NCBI GenBank assembly: GCA_964387205.1
Contig: CAYLVY010000005.1
Span: forward strand, 5,196-69,195
Direction: 5' to 3'
Length of the DNA: 64,000 bases
Source: CAIVAT01 sp964387205
GTDB lineage: Bacteria > Bacteroidota > Bacteroidia > Bacteroidales > FEN-979
Part shown: positions 43,682 to 52,536 of the stretch, piece by piece
Layout: each line of letters opens with the position of its first letter
How positions within the stretch are numbered: position 1 is the stretch's first letter
Translations under genes and position numbers: made by a program
The notes under the pieces: model-generated
The model's input: only the letters and a program-made list of their open reading frames with translations
Told to the model about the DNA's origin: nothing
The model's database searches: none

Positions 43682-45319
43682 ATGATGGAAGAACATTTTG
43701 AATTGAGCGGCAATATTGTAGATGTGGTGGCCGGAAGGATCTTTCCCGGAACAGTTATCGTGAAAAACGGTACCATCGCTGGAATCCGGGAAGAACCGGT
43801 CTCATCAGGCGTCTTTATCCTGCCCGGGTTGATCGATGCCCATATTCATATCGAAAGCTCCATGCTGGTCCCTTCCGAGTTTGCGCGCCTTGCAGTGATC
43901 CATGGTACGGTGGCCACCGTCTCCGATCCGCACGAAATCGCCAATGTTCTCGGGATCCCGGGTGTGGAATACATGATCGAAAATGGAGCCAAAGTGCCAT
44001 TCCGGTTCTACTTCGGGGCTCCTTCCTGCGTGCCTGCAACTCCTTTCGAAACGGCCGGCGCCGTGCTGGGGGTGGAAGAGGTGAAGATATTGCTCGAAAA
44101 ACCCGAGATAAAATATTTATCGGAGATGATGAACTTTCCCGGGGTTCTTTTTGGCGACCCTGAGGTGATAGCGAAACTGGAACTTGCCAGGAAAGCAGGT
44201 AAACCGGTCGATGGACATGCGCCAGGGGTGACAGGCGCCGATGCCGAAAAGTATGTCGGGGCAGGAATTTCTACGGATCATGAATGCTTTACCATCGAGG
44301 AAGCCCGGGAAAAAATTGCCCTCGGTATGAAAATTCTGCTGCGGGAGGGTAGCGCGGCCAGGAACTTTGAAGCCCTTTGGCCACTGATCGATGAAGCTCC
44401 CGAAATGGTAATGCTCTGTTCCGACGATAAGCATCCGAATGATCTGCTGGAGGGGCATATCAACACGGAAGTAAAGCGGGCACTCCATCTGGATCTCGAC
44501 CCCATGAATGTACTCCGGTGCTGTACCCTTAACCCCGTACGCCACTATGGCCTGGATTCGGGCTTGCTCCAAACCGGTGATTCCGCCGATTTTATTGTCG
44601 TAGGCGATCTGCGTTCCTTTCAGGTGCTGCAGACATTTGTCAAGGGCCAAAAGGTTGCTGAAAACGGGGTGAGCCTGATTTCATCCGTGGTGGTCCCGGA
44701 AGTGAACCTTTTCAATGCCGGAAGGATACTCCCCGAAGACCTTCAGGTCCCTGCTCACGAGGGAGACCTCAGGGTCATTGAAGCTTTCGACGGCCAGCTT
44801 ATCACCGCGGAAAGAGTGGTGAAACCAAAGATCAGGGATGGATTTGTGGTTGCCGACCCTGAGCAGAATGTGATCAAACTGGTCGTAATGAACCGGTATC
44901 AGCCGGTACCACCTGCCATTGGTTTTATTTTCAATACAGGTATGCAGAGAGGGGCAATTGCCTCCTGTGTGGCTCATGACAGCCACAATATCGTAGCCGC
45001 AGGCGTCGATGATGCATCTATTGCAGAAGCCATCAATCTGATTGTGGAGCATAAAGGAGGAATTTCCCTTGCAGACGGTGAGGTAAAAGAGATACTCCCA
45101 CTGCCGGTTGCAGGTATCATGACTGGTGACGACGGTTTTGCAGTGGCCTCCCTATACGATAAAATGGATAAACTCGCCCGCCGGACCGGTATCAAACTGT
45201 CTGCACCCTATATGACCCTCTCCTTTATGGCGTTGCTGGTGATTCCTGAACTGAAATTAAGTGATAAGGGACTGTTTGATGGGAAAAAGTTTACTTTTTC
45301 TTCACTTTTCCGAAAATAA
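43682..45319 (+). CDS. ade: adenine deaminase
   Basis: 545 residues from ATG 43682 (a second ATG follows at 43685); a longer frame from 43580 overlaps rlmN and is rejected. Amidohydrolase-superfamily metal site DAHIHIESSM (His54, His56), DGHAPGVTG, STDHECFTIEEA, SDDKHPNDLLEGH; these match the AdeC/Ade type of adenine deaminase, which converts adenine to hypoxanthine in purine salvage. The C-terminal domain (about 400-545) contains ASCVAHDSHNIVAAG and LADGEVKEILPLPVAGIM. It begins 16 nt after rlmN. Confidence 0.95.
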   Translation: MMEEHFELSGNIVDVVAGRIFPGTVIVKNGTIAGIREEPVSSGVFILPGLIDAHIHIESSMLVPSEFARLAVIHGTVATVSDPHEIANVLGIPGVEYMIENGAKVPFRFYFGAPSCVPATPFETAGAVLGVEEVKILLEKPEIKYLSEMMNFPGVLFGDPEVIAKLELARKAGKPVDGHAPGVTGADAEKYVGAGISTDHECFTIEEAREKIALGMKILLREGSAARNFEALWPLIDEAPEMVMLCSDDKHPNDLLEGHINTEVKRALHLDLDPMNVLRCCTLNPVRHYGLDSGLLQTGDSADFIVVGDLRSFQVLQTFVKGQKVAENGVSLISSVVVPEVNLFNAGRILPEDLQVPAHEGDLRVIEAFDGQLITAERVVKPKIRDGFVVADPEQNVIKLVVMNRYQPVPPAIGFIFNTGMQRGAIASCVAHDSHNIVAAGVDDASIAEAINLIVEHKGGISLADGEVKEILPLPVAGIMTGDDGFAVASLYDKMDKLARRTGIKLSAPYMTLSFMALLVIPELKLSDKGLFDGKKFTFSSLFRK

Positions 45320-45356
45320 AATCAGATATTTATATATATTGTTCGTATACATTTCA

Positions 45357-45364
45357 TATCTTTG
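45357..45364 (+). promoter_or_regulatory. -7 promoter element for the ArsR-family regulator
   Basis: TATCTTTG, exact match to TAnnTTTG, 24 nt before the ATG. The region just upstream (45328-45356) is A/T-rich with imperfect dyads, which could include an operator for the repressor itself. Confidence 0.4.
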
Positions 45365-45388
45365 TTGGCTGAATATACTTAACCAATC

Positions 45389-45691
45389 ATGAAACGAAAA
45401 AGCCAACTTGACCTGCAGAAACTGGAAATGGCTGCAAGCCGTCTCCGTGCGATGGCCCACCCAATGAGAATCGCCATCATCGAACTGCTCACCGATAATC
45501 AGCGGCTAACCGTAACGGAGATATATGAACATTTGGGAATCGAGCAGGCATCGGCTTCGCATCATCTCAATATTCTGAAAAACAAGGGATTGTTAGAGTC
45601 CAGGCGTGATGGTAAGATGATTCTTTATTCGCTTCGCACCCAAGCACTTACTAATGTAATCGATTGCATTAACCAGTGTGCGATGGGTTAA
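45389..45691 (+). CDS. ArsR-family winged-helix transcriptional regulator
   Basis: 100 residues. The winged-helix HTH covers about 12-90: RLRAMAHPMRIAIIELL, the recognition helix in IEQASASHHLNILKNKGLLESRRDG, and the wing KMILYSL. The usual metal-binding CVC box in the alpha-3 helix is absent; two Cys occur only at the C-terminal end (DCINQCAMG), so metal sensing is possible but not evident. No metal-resistance, transport or redox gene lies alongside, so the target is unknown. It ends by overlapping the convergent lipoprotein stop by 4 nt (TTAA). Confidence 0.88.
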   Translation: MKRKSQLDLQKLEMAASRLRAMAHPMRIAIIELLTDNQRLTVTEIYEHLGIEQASASHHLNILKNKGLLESRRDGKMILYSLRTQALTNVIDCINQCAMG

Positions 45692-47478
45692 TCCCATTTC
45701 TCTTCCACATCCCAGTTTGCACGGATCTCAATGATACCGGGATAGTAAAGCACCTCTTCCGGCTGAAGGGAGAGGTAATAGTTGCCTGTGTCCCACCTGA
45801 AGTTCCGGTTCCGGTCCCTGATGGCCTTAATTTTATATTTTCCCGGTACAAGATATCGGAAGTGAAGTTCCCCGCCGGTGTTCAGAACCTGTTGCTCAAA
45901 TAATTTGTCCTCCTGCTCGTTGAGCAGTTGTATCAGGTATTGTCCATCCCATTCCGGCAGGGCGGCTTTTAAAAGGAGGTTTCCAAAATCGCGCTCAGCG
46001 CGTGTCCTGAAAGAGAGGATCACCGAGTCCTTCTGGATACCCGTCAAACCGGTAAAAACAGAATCGGGGATGATCAGGGTATAGGAGCCATCCTCTTTCC
46101 AGGGATGGCTGATATACATGGTGCGACGGATGGAATCGCGGTAGATGGCAGCGGCCGGCAGGGTGTCTTTCCCATCGGCGACCATGATGGCGGTAAGTTC
46201 GCCGTGCAGGATGGGGGATGACCAGGCCAGCATCAGGGTGTCACGAAATTGGTTCAGACTGAAGCCACCGGATGGTTTGATCAGTTTCAGATCATCGGTC
46301 TTTACTTTTTCCTCTTTACGTCCTCTTTGTTCCGTGCGTTCCTGAGTCAGTTCCAATGTGTCGGCAGGCATATTTCTTGCCTGAATTTTTATCGTCAGAG
46401 AGTCGGTCTTCGTACCCGTAAGCCAGAGTGCAAGGGTGTCGGCTTTTGGGGAGTATTCGATCATGCTCCATCGGGAGAGGGAGTCGAAGTTCAATGGTGT
46501 GATTTTCAGATCTTCTACCGGCAAACGGAAGACAAGGTCAATTTTCCGGAAATGTTTATAGGCATACCGCAACAGACGCTGGACAGTATCGGGTTGTTCG
46601 AACATACGGAGGGTGTACCGTTGTTTATTCACCCGAATAGCGTTCAGGGTGTCATGGATCATGATCGTCGAATCCGTTCCGGGCAGTGAGTCTGAGGGTT
46701 TTGGGACGGGGTGATATTCCGGGGTGACAAGGCTGTCGAGAAAGGCAATTTTTTCCGAAAACTGGTTGAAAATGAGATCGCTGTTCATGTCGGCCAGGGC
46801 AAAGATCTTGAACGGCCCTGCCCCAAGGTTGCGAAGCGAAAATTTTCCTTTATCATCGGCACGGGTCAGATAATAGGGCGGGGTCCTGAGCGGGAGGGAA
46901 TCAACCGGCAAGGTATCCTGGGTGAGGGTATAGAGGCCGACAAAGACCTCTTTGACCGGTTGCAGGTTGTAGGCCGTGACCACTTCTCCTTCAAGGGAAA
47001 GGGAATCGATGTAAGGTCCCGTCGAAAATACGTAAGAGAAACCTTTCAGTGTATTCCCCTCTGTCAGGTCGGTGATGGCATTCCCAAAATTGATGTTGTA
47101 GGTCGTGTTCTGGCGCAGGGTGTCATCCCATTCCAGGATCAACGATCTGCTTCTGAGCCTGGTTTCAGGGAGCCTTATCAGTGGAGGGGAAAAGAAAATT
47201 TCACCGGTAGGATTTTTAAGGCTGATGAATTCATTCAGGTCAATCCTGATGCTGTTTTCTTTGAAGTTGCGGGTAAAGGAGGGAGGTTCGCAGCTTAATA
47301 CCATAGGCGGATTTTCGTCTTTGGGCCCGCCTGACGGGCTTACCGGGTTGGCGCACCTGATGATCGAAACCATAAGAACTGTCAGGAGCAGGAGGATGAA
47401 ATACCGGGAGCGTGTGACCTGGGCCAAGGTTTTTTTGTAAGTTTGCGGGCTCAAAATTACCACTCGTTTCGATAGCAA
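45688..47478 (-). CDS. Ig-like (Big_5-type) domain lipoprotein
   Basis: 596 residues. Membrane segment at about 25-41 ending in a lipobox-like IIRC, followed by ANPVSPSGGPKDENPPMV, a start I recognise from a conserved Bacteroidota lipoprotein family. The first domain (about 55-160) resembles bacterial Ig-like Big_5 domains (RIDLNEFISLKN, TTYNINFGNAITDLTEGN). Carboxypeptidase-regulatory-like beta domains follow (about 160-250 and 510-590; KIFALADMNSDLIFN, KIKAIRDRNRNFRWD). It is probably an outer-membrane surface or periplasmic lipoprotein of unknown function. Divergent from yebC. Confidence 0.82.
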   Translation of the reverse strand: MLSKRVVILSPQTYKKTLAQVTRSRYFILLLLTVLMVSIIRCANPVSPSGGPKDENPPMVLSCEPPSFTRNFKENSIRIDLNEFISLKNPTGEIFFSPPLIRLPETRLRSRSLILEWDDTLRQNTTYNINFGNAITDLTEGNTLKGFSYVFSTGPYIDSLSLEGEVVTAYNLQPVKEVFVGLYTLTQDTLPVDSLPLRTPPYYLTRADDKGKFSLRNLGAGPFKIFALADMNSDLIFNQFSEKIAFLDSLVTPEYHPVPKPSDSLPGTDSTIMIHDTLNAIRVNKQRYTLRMFEQPDTVQRLLRYAYKHFRKIDLVFRLPVEDLKITPLNFDSLSRWSMIEYSPKADTLALWLTGTKTDSLTIKIQARNMPADTLELTQERTEQRGRKEEKVKTDDLKLIKPSGGFSLNQFRDTLMLAWSSPILHGELTAIMVADGKDTLPAAAIYRDSIRRTMYISHPWKEDGSYTLIIPDSVFTGLTGIQKDSVILSFRTRAERDFGNLLLKAALPEWDGQYLIQLLNEQEDKLFEQQVLNTGGELHFRYLVPGKYKIKAIRDRNRNFRWDTGNYYLSLQPEEVLYYPGIIEIRANWDVEEKWD

Positions 47479-47499
47479 AAAAAAAAATTCATACTTTTA
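47467..47499 (+). promoter_or_regulatory. putative yebC promoter
   Basis: TTTC at 47467-47470 and TACTTTTA at 47492-47499, 21 nt apart, resemble the -33/-7 pair with one mismatch in each box. The yebC ATG lies 27 nt downstream. Confidence 0.4.
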
Positions 47500-47526
47500 C
47501 ATTATTAATCACAGAACTGAAGCAAT

Positions 47527-48267
47527 ATGTCAGGTCACAACAAATGGTCGACCATTAAAAGGAAAAAGGGCGCATTGGACGCAAAACGGTCGAAAATCTT
47601 TTCGAAGATCATCAAGGATATAACGATTGCAGTCAAGGAGAGTGGCCCTGATCCGGATGGCAATCCAAGGCTGAGGCTGGCCATTGCCAACGCCAAAGGT
47701 GCTTCCATGCCGAAAGAAACCATTCAACGGGCAATCAGCAAAGGATCCGATAAGGATGCCGCAGCCCTGATGGAGACAACCTACGAAGGCAAGGGGCCTC
47801 ACGGTGTGGCTATTTTTGTTGAATGTACTACGGACAACCTTCAGCGTACCGTATCCAATATCCGGGCGTATTTTAACAAACATGGCGGAGAACTGGGACA
47901 AAACGGAATGCTGAATTATCTTTTCGACCGGAAAGGTATCTTTGAGGTACCTAAAGGTACCATAGACCGCGATGAGTTTGAAATGGAACTGATCGACGCC
48001 GGGGCCGAAGATATCTCACTGGATGAGGAAGTTTTCACGATCACTACCGCCATGGAAGATTTCGGGAATATGGTCAGGAAACTGGAACAGTTGAAAATTG
48101 AACCTGAGAGCGCTTCACTTCAACGGATACCCAGGACTACCGTCACCCTGGATGAGGATGCGACCCGGAAAGTGTTGAAACTGATTGATGTGATAGAGGA
48201 GGATGATGACGTCCAGAATGTCTTTCATACACTCGAGATCAGTGACGAGATGGCAGATAAACTCTAA
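47527..48267 (+). CDS. yebC: YebC/PmpR (TACO1) family protein
   Basis: 246 residues, standard length. MSGHNKWSTIKRKKGALDAKRSKIF at the N-terminus is the family signature, followed by NPRLRLAIANAKGASMPKETIQRAI and a TYEGKGPHGVAIFVE segment. Members have been described as DNA-binding regulators and, more recently, as factors that help ribosomes translate difficult (proline-rich) stretches; I make no choice between these. It ends in a strong bidirectional terminator. Confidence 0.95.
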   Translation: MSGHNKWSTIKRKKGALDAKRSKIFSKIIKDITIAVKESGPDPDGNPRLRLAIANAKGASMPKETIQRAISKGSDKDAAALMETTYEGKGPHGVAIFVECTTDNLQRTVSNIRAYFNKHGGELGQNGMLNYLFDRKGIFEVPKGTIDRDEFEMELIDAGAEDISLDEEVFTITTAMEDFGNMVRKLEQLKIEPESASLQRIPRTTVTLDEDATRKVLKLIDVIEEDDDVQNVFHTLEISDEMADKL

Positions 48268-48298
48268 AAAAAACGCGGCTTTACGCCGCGTTTTTTTT
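48266..48298. terminator. bidirectional intrinsic terminator between yebC and the response regulator
   Basis: ACGCGGC (48273-48279) and GCCGCGT (48285-48291) pair around a TTTAC loop, with eight A on the left and eight T on the right. A poly-T tail therefore follows the hairpin on both strands, serving both convergent genes. The minus-strand gene's TAA stop (48299 to 48297) lies partly within the tract. Confidence 0.9.
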
Positions 48299-49268
48299 AT
48301 ATCTCGCAAATATGCTGTGTGAGGTTAATTCCCTTGGGTAATTCGAGTTTTTTCCTCAACCTGATCCTGGAGATCTCTGTGCTGGGAGCGGTAATCTTCA
48401 GTATGTGACTTATCTCCTTGGTGCTTAAGTTCATTCGGAGCAGTGCGCATAATTTGTGGTCATTCGGTGTAAGTTGCGGGTACTTCTTGCGGAGTCTGTC
48501 GAAAAAGCCCGGATGGATCTTTTCAAAATGGGCCTTGATCCGGTACCAGTCATTATCGAATTTGATATTCTCATCGATGGTCTTCAGAACGGTAGCCACA
48601 TCGGTTTTGGTGATGTGCCGATCGTTCTTCATGAGCCGGTTAATGTCTTTCCTGATCAGCCCGATAATTTTATTCTTTTGGGAGATAAAAATGGATGAAG
48701 TCGAAAGTTCGCGATTGATAAGGTCGATCTCCATATGATGTTTTTGTTTCAAAAGCTGGTTGACCTTCTGTTCGGCGCGGATTCTTTCCTGTAAACGCTG
48801 GTTGCGCTCTTTTTCTGCTTTCTTGCGTTGCTCAATCTCGTTCTTCAGCTCAGCAATGATGCGTTCATTGGTAATCTCAAGATTCCTCTGGTAATTTGCC
48901 ACTTCAATGGCAGCTTTAATCTGATCAAAATCAACCGGCTTAAACAGATAGGCATAAGGTTTGACAGAAAATGATTTGTTGAACATTTCACTCTTATCCA
49001 TGCTGGTGAGGAAAATGATACCACAGCTGTAATTCTCGGTGATGATCTTGGCTGCTTCAATCCCGTCCATCTTTCCGGCCAGCGTAACATCCATGATAAC
49101 GATATCCGGTTCTTTGTTGGCCTCTTTTAGACTGGCAATGTCCTGGATAGCTTTTTCTGCCTTGATCTCCATGCCTAATACATGGTATCCGTGGTTCGTC
49201 AGGTTTTTCTTCAGATCGTTGGCTATGAGCAGTTCATCCTCAACGATATACAAAGTGATTGGTGTCAT
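48297..49268 (-). CDS. response regulator: receiver, coiled coil, LuxR-like HTH
   Basis: 323 residues. N-terminal receiver domain (about 4-122) with acidic pair Glu10-Asp11, phospho-acceptor Asp60 in IVIMDVTLAG, Thr/Ser switch in FLTSMD and Lys110 in YLFKPVD. A charged coiled coil follows (about 130-185; NEIEQRKKAEKERNQRLQERI). The C-terminal part (about 260-323) has a YPQLTPNDHKLCALLRMNLSTKEISHIL helix-turn-helix, the LuxR-like version common in Bacteroidota regulators. No sensor kinase gene is adjacent; the kinase at 59632 is 10 kb away. Confidence 0.88.
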   Translation of the reverse strand: MTPITLYIVEDELLIANDLKKNLTNHGYHVLGMEIKAEKAIQDIASLKEANKEPDIVIMDVTLAGKMDGIEAAKIITENYSCGIIFLTSMDKSEMFNKSFSVKPYAYLFKPVDFDQIKAAIEVANYQRNLEITNERIIAELKNEIEQRKKAEKERNQRLQERIRAEQKVNQLLKQKHHMEIDLINRELSTSSIFISQKNKIIGLIRKDINRLMKNDRHITKTDVATVLKTIDENIKFDNDWYRIKAHFEKIHPGFFDRLRKKYPQLTPNDHKLCALLRMNLSTKEISHILKITAPSTEISRIRLRKKLELPKGINLTQHICEI

Positions 49269-49528
49269 GAATGTTGATTTTTAAGAGTGGTTTATACGGT
49301 TTTTACTGTTTTGATCGTTATGTTTTCCGGTTATAAGTATTATATATTGATAGTTTTCTTTATCATAAATCGTTACCCTGACAAAGAAAAACCATGTTAG
49401 GGATTGCAAACATACAACAATTCATCCTTTTTCCAAAGTATTTCTTTAAAAATAACTTAACACCCTTTCAAAGACAGATAATTCATTGAATCAACGTAAA
49501 TAGTTAATGCAAATATGAAAATACTCCT

Positions 49529-49536
49529 TATCTTTG
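49529..49536 (+). promoter_or_regulatory. -7 promoter element for the GH3-family gene
   Basis: TATCTTTG, exact TAnnTTTG match, 25 nt before the ATG. The rest of the 293-nt divergent spacer (49269-49561) is A/T-rich and shows no other feature I can support. Confidence 0.4.
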
Positions 49537-49561
49537 AATAACCTAACTTACCATCCCTGCC

Positions 49562-51082
49562 ATGGCCCTGATTAATTCCGTTATTTCCTGGGTGATGAAG
49601 AAACGGATCCACCAGATCGAACTCTTTATTAAATATCCCAATGAAGTACAGACCGAACTGCTGAAGAAATTGCTGACCACAGCCCGCAATACAGAATGGG
49701 GCAAAGAGTACGATTTTAAAACGCTGAATTCACCGGCCCAGTTTGCTGCCCGGATCCCTGTTCAGGATTATGAGTCCCATAAACCAGCGGTGGAGCGGTT
49801 AAGACGGGGGGAGCAGAATATATGCTGGCCGACCGAGATCAAATGGTTTGCCAAGTCATCGGGGACAACCAACGATAAAAGCAAGTTTATCCCCGTCAGC
49901 CAGGAGGCGCTGGAGGAGTGCCATTTTAAGGGGGGCAAGGATCTTCTGTCCATTTATTGCAATATGCACGATGATACCCGGCTGTTTGCCGGTAAGGCAA
50001 TCGCAATGGGCGGAAGCCATCAGATACTGGAGGTGAACAATGAAGTCTATTATCAGGGAGACCTTTCGGCTATTCTCATCCAGAACCTGCCGGGATGGGT
50101 CGAGTTCCTCCGGACCCCCAATCTTTCCATAGCCCTGATGGATGACTGGGAAAGCAAAATTGAAATGATGGCCTCGGAGACCATGCAGCATGATGTGACC
50201 AATATATCCGGGGTCCCCTCCTGGACCCTGCTGCTTTTTAAAAGGGTGCTCGAACTCTCCGGCAAGGATAACATTCTGGAAGTATGGCCGAACTTTGAAC
50301 TCTTCATCCATGGCGGGGTAAGCTTTCTCCCGTACCGCGATCAGTTTCACAAAATACTTCCGTCAGATTCAGTGAATTACCTGGAAACGTACAACGCCTC
50401 AGAGGGTTTTTTCGGTATCCAGGACCGGGACAGGGCCAACGATATGCTGCTGATGCTGGATTACGGAATCTATTACGAATTCATACCCCCCGAACAGGTC
50501 GGTCGGGAGTATCCGGAAACAATCACGCTCGATCAGGTTCAAACCGGCGTCAGCTATGCAATGGTGATCACGACCAATGCAGGATTATGGCGATATCTGA
50601 TCGGGGATACGGTGATTTTCACCTCTGTTGATCCTTACAGAATCAGAATTTCCGGCCGTACCCGACACTTTATCAACGCATTCGGGGAGGAGGTGATCAT
50701 CGAAAATGCCGAAAAAGCGCTGGCCATTGCCTGCAACAGGAGCAACGCCGTGGTGTCGGAATATACCGCGGCACCCATCTTCCTTACCGGACAATCACGG
50801 GGTGCTCACGAATGGATCATCGAATTTGAGAAACCGCCTGCAGACCTGTCGTATTTTACCAGTGCCCTCGATACTGCGCTAAAATCACTGAATTCTGATT
50901 ACGAAGCCAAAAGATACCACGACCTCATGCTCACCGAACCTGTCGTGAGGGTGGTTCCTCCCAATACCTTTTATCGCTGGATGAGACAACGGGGGAAACT
51001 CGGAGGACAAAACAAGGTTCCCCGTCTGTATAATGAAAGAAAATATGTGGATGAAATCATGGCGATAGCCTCAGAGGGTTAA
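49562..51082 (+). CDS. GH3 (auxin-responsive promoter) family acyl-acid amido synthetase-like protein
   Basis: 506 residues, the typical length for bacterial GH3 proteins. The ATP-binding loop is FAKSSGTTNDKSKFIPVS (about 98-115); LETYNASEGFFGIQD is the family's second signature, and GLWRYLIGDTVIFTS the third. In plants GH3 enzymes adenylate an acid and conjugate it to an amino acid. Bacterial homologues are frequent in Bacteroidota but, as far as I know, their substrates are not established. It stands between a divergent response regulator and a deoxynucleoside kinase, which does not reveal a pathway. Confidence 0.9.
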   Translation: MALINSVISWVMKKRIHQIELFIKYPNEVQTELLKKLLTTARNTEWGKEYDFKTLNSPAQFAARIPVQDYESHKPAVERLRRGEQNICWPTEIKWFAKSSGTTNDKSKFIPVSQEALEECHFKGGKDLLSIYCNMHDDTRLFAGKAIAMGGSHQILEVNNEVYYQGDLSAILIQNLPGWVEFLRTPNLSIALMDDWESKIEMMASETMQHDVTNISGVPSWTLLLFKRVLELSGKDNILEVWPNFELFIHGGVSFLPYRDQFHKILPSDSVNYLETYNASEGFFGIQDRDRANDMLLMLDYGIYYEFIPPEQVGREYPETITLDQVQTGVSYAMVITTNAGLWRYLIGDTVIFTSVDPYRIRISGRTRHFINAFGEEVIIENAEKALAIACNRSNAVVSEYTAAPIFLTGQSRGAHEWIIEFEKPPADLSYFTSALDTALKSLNSDYEAKRYHDLMLTEPVVRVVPPNTFYRWMRQRGKLGGQNKVPRLYNERKYVDEIMAIASEG

Positions 51083-51092
51083 TTCCTTTTTA

Positions 51093-51100
51093 TACCTTTG
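51093..51100 (+). promoter_or_regulatory. -7 promoter element for the deoxynucleoside kinase
   Basis: TACCTTTG, exact TAnnTTTG match, 17 nt before the ATG at 51118; this would give a very short leader. Confidence 0.4.
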
Positions 51101-51117
51101 AAATCAAAATTTCAGCC

Positions 51118-51732
51118 ATGCACATCGCCATTGCCGGTAATATTGGATCCGGAAAAACGACCCTGTCCGGCCTGCTGGCCAAACATTTTGGCTGGCGCCC
51201 TCATTATGAAGACGTGGACACTAATCCTTATCTGAACAGTTTTTATGAGGATATGCTCCGCTGGTCATTCAACCTTCAGATATATTTTCTGAACAGCCGG
51301 TTCCGCCAGGTCATTGAAATCAGGGATTCCGGAGAATCTGTTGTCCAGGACAGGACGATATACGAAGATGCATTTATCTTTGCCCCGAACCTCCATGCCA
51401 TGAATCTCATGAGTACCCGTGATTTTAACAATTACCGGAGCCTCTTCGACCTCATGAGTAAATTTTTACAACCTCCCGACCTCCTTATTTACCTCCGCGC
51501 CAGCGTGCCAACCCTGGTCAGCCAGATACAGAAACGCGGCAGGGAATATGAAAACAGCATCCGGCTCGATTACCTCAAAAACCTCAACGAACGCTATGAA
51601 GAATGGATTAGCGGCTATCAGTCGGGCAAACTGCTTATTGTGGATGCCGATACACTGAAGGTCAATGAAAATCCTGAAGACCTGGGGCTCGTGATCGAGA
51701 AAATCAACGCCCAGTTACACGGACTGTTCTGA
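51118..51732 (+). CDS. deoxynucleoside kinase
   Basis: 204 residues. P-loop GNIGSGKTTLSG at 7-18, EDVDTNPYLNSFYEDM (substrate Glu region), the DRTIYEDAFIFA motif (about 78-89; ERS/DRS equivalent), and the lid region with Arg in QKRGREYENSIRLDYL. It phosphorylates deoxyribonucleosides for salvage; the exact base specificity (dA/dG versus pyrimidines) is not readable with confidence. It is followed by kdsB after 10 nt. Confidence 0.92.
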   Translation: MHIAIAGNIGSGKTTLSGLLAKHFGWRPHYEDVDTNPYLNSFYEDMLRWSFNLQIYFLNSRFRQVIEIRDSGESVVQDRTIYEDAFIFAPNLHAMNLMSTRDFNNYRSLFDLMSKFLQPPDLLIYLRASVPTLVSQIQKRGREYENSIRLDYLKNLNERYEEWISGYQSGKLLIVDADTLKVNENPEDLGLVIEKINAQLHGLF

Positions 51733-51742
51733 TACCTGCCTT

Positions 51743-52492
51743 ATGAAAATCATCGGCATCATACCTGCCCGGTATGACTCAACCAGGTTCCCGGGTAAAC
51801 CATTGATCATGATCAACGGCAAGACCATGATCCGGCGGGTTTATGAGCAGGCACGGCAATGTCAGGGATTGCGCCGCGTAATCGTGGCCACCGATCACCA
51901 GGCAATTTTTAACCATGTACGGTCATTCCAAGGTGAGGTGATGATGACTTCCACGAATCATCGCAGCGGAACAGAACGCTGCCGGGAAGTTGCCGACGCC
52001 CTGGTCTCCGAAGGTTGTTCATTCGATGCCGTTGTCAATATCCAGGGTGATGAACCTTTCATTTCACCCCTGCAGATCACCCAACTGACAGAACTGATGC
52101 AAACCCGCAACCCTGAAGTGGCAACGCTTGTGAAGCGGATAGACAAACCGGAGATGCTCACCGACCCCAACGTCGTCAAAGTAGTTATCGATTTCGAGGA
52201 GAAAGCATTGTATTTCAGTCGCTCAGCTATTCCTTATGCCCGGAACATGGCGGTTCATGAGTGGCTGAACGGCGTTCCATATTATAAACATATCGGAATC
52301 TATGGATACCGCGGCGATGTACTTCGCCGGATCACGGAACTGCCGGTGGCACCACCTGAAGCAGCCGAGTCGCTGGAACAACTCCGGTGGCTCTACAATG
52401 GATTTAGTATCTTTACCGGGCAGACAGACATTGATAACATTGCCATCGACATTCCGGAAGATCTGCTCAAAATTCCAAAGGAGATGCCGTGA
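51743..52492 (+). CDS. kdsB: 3-deoxy-manno-octulosonate cytidylyltransferase (CMP-Kdo synthetase)
   Basis: 249 residues. IPARYDSTRFPGKPLIMI at 6-23 is the nucleotide-binding signature, then TDHQAIFNHV, VNIQGDEPFISP, YFSRSAIPYARN and the late EQLRWLYNGFSI, all diagnostic of KdsB. It activates Kdo with CTP for attachment to lipid A, implying a Kdo-containing lipopolysaccharide. It probably shares a transcript with the kinase upstream. Confidence 0.96.
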   Translation: MKIIGIIPARYDSTRFPGKPLIMINGKTMIRRVYEQARQCQGLRRVIVATDHQAIFNHVRSFQGEVMMTSTNHRSGTERCREVADALVSEGCSFDAVVNIQGDEPFISPLQITQLTELMQTRNPEVATLVKRIDKPEMLTDPNVVKVVIDFEEKALYFSRSAIPYARNMAVHEWLNGVPYYKHIGIYGYRGDVLRRITELPVAPPEAAESLEQLRWLYNGFSIFTGQTDIDNIAIDIPEDLLKIPKEMP

Positions 52493-52536
52493 GTTGCGAA
52501 CTTTTTTCTATCTTAGCGGGTTCAAAAGGTTGAGGT

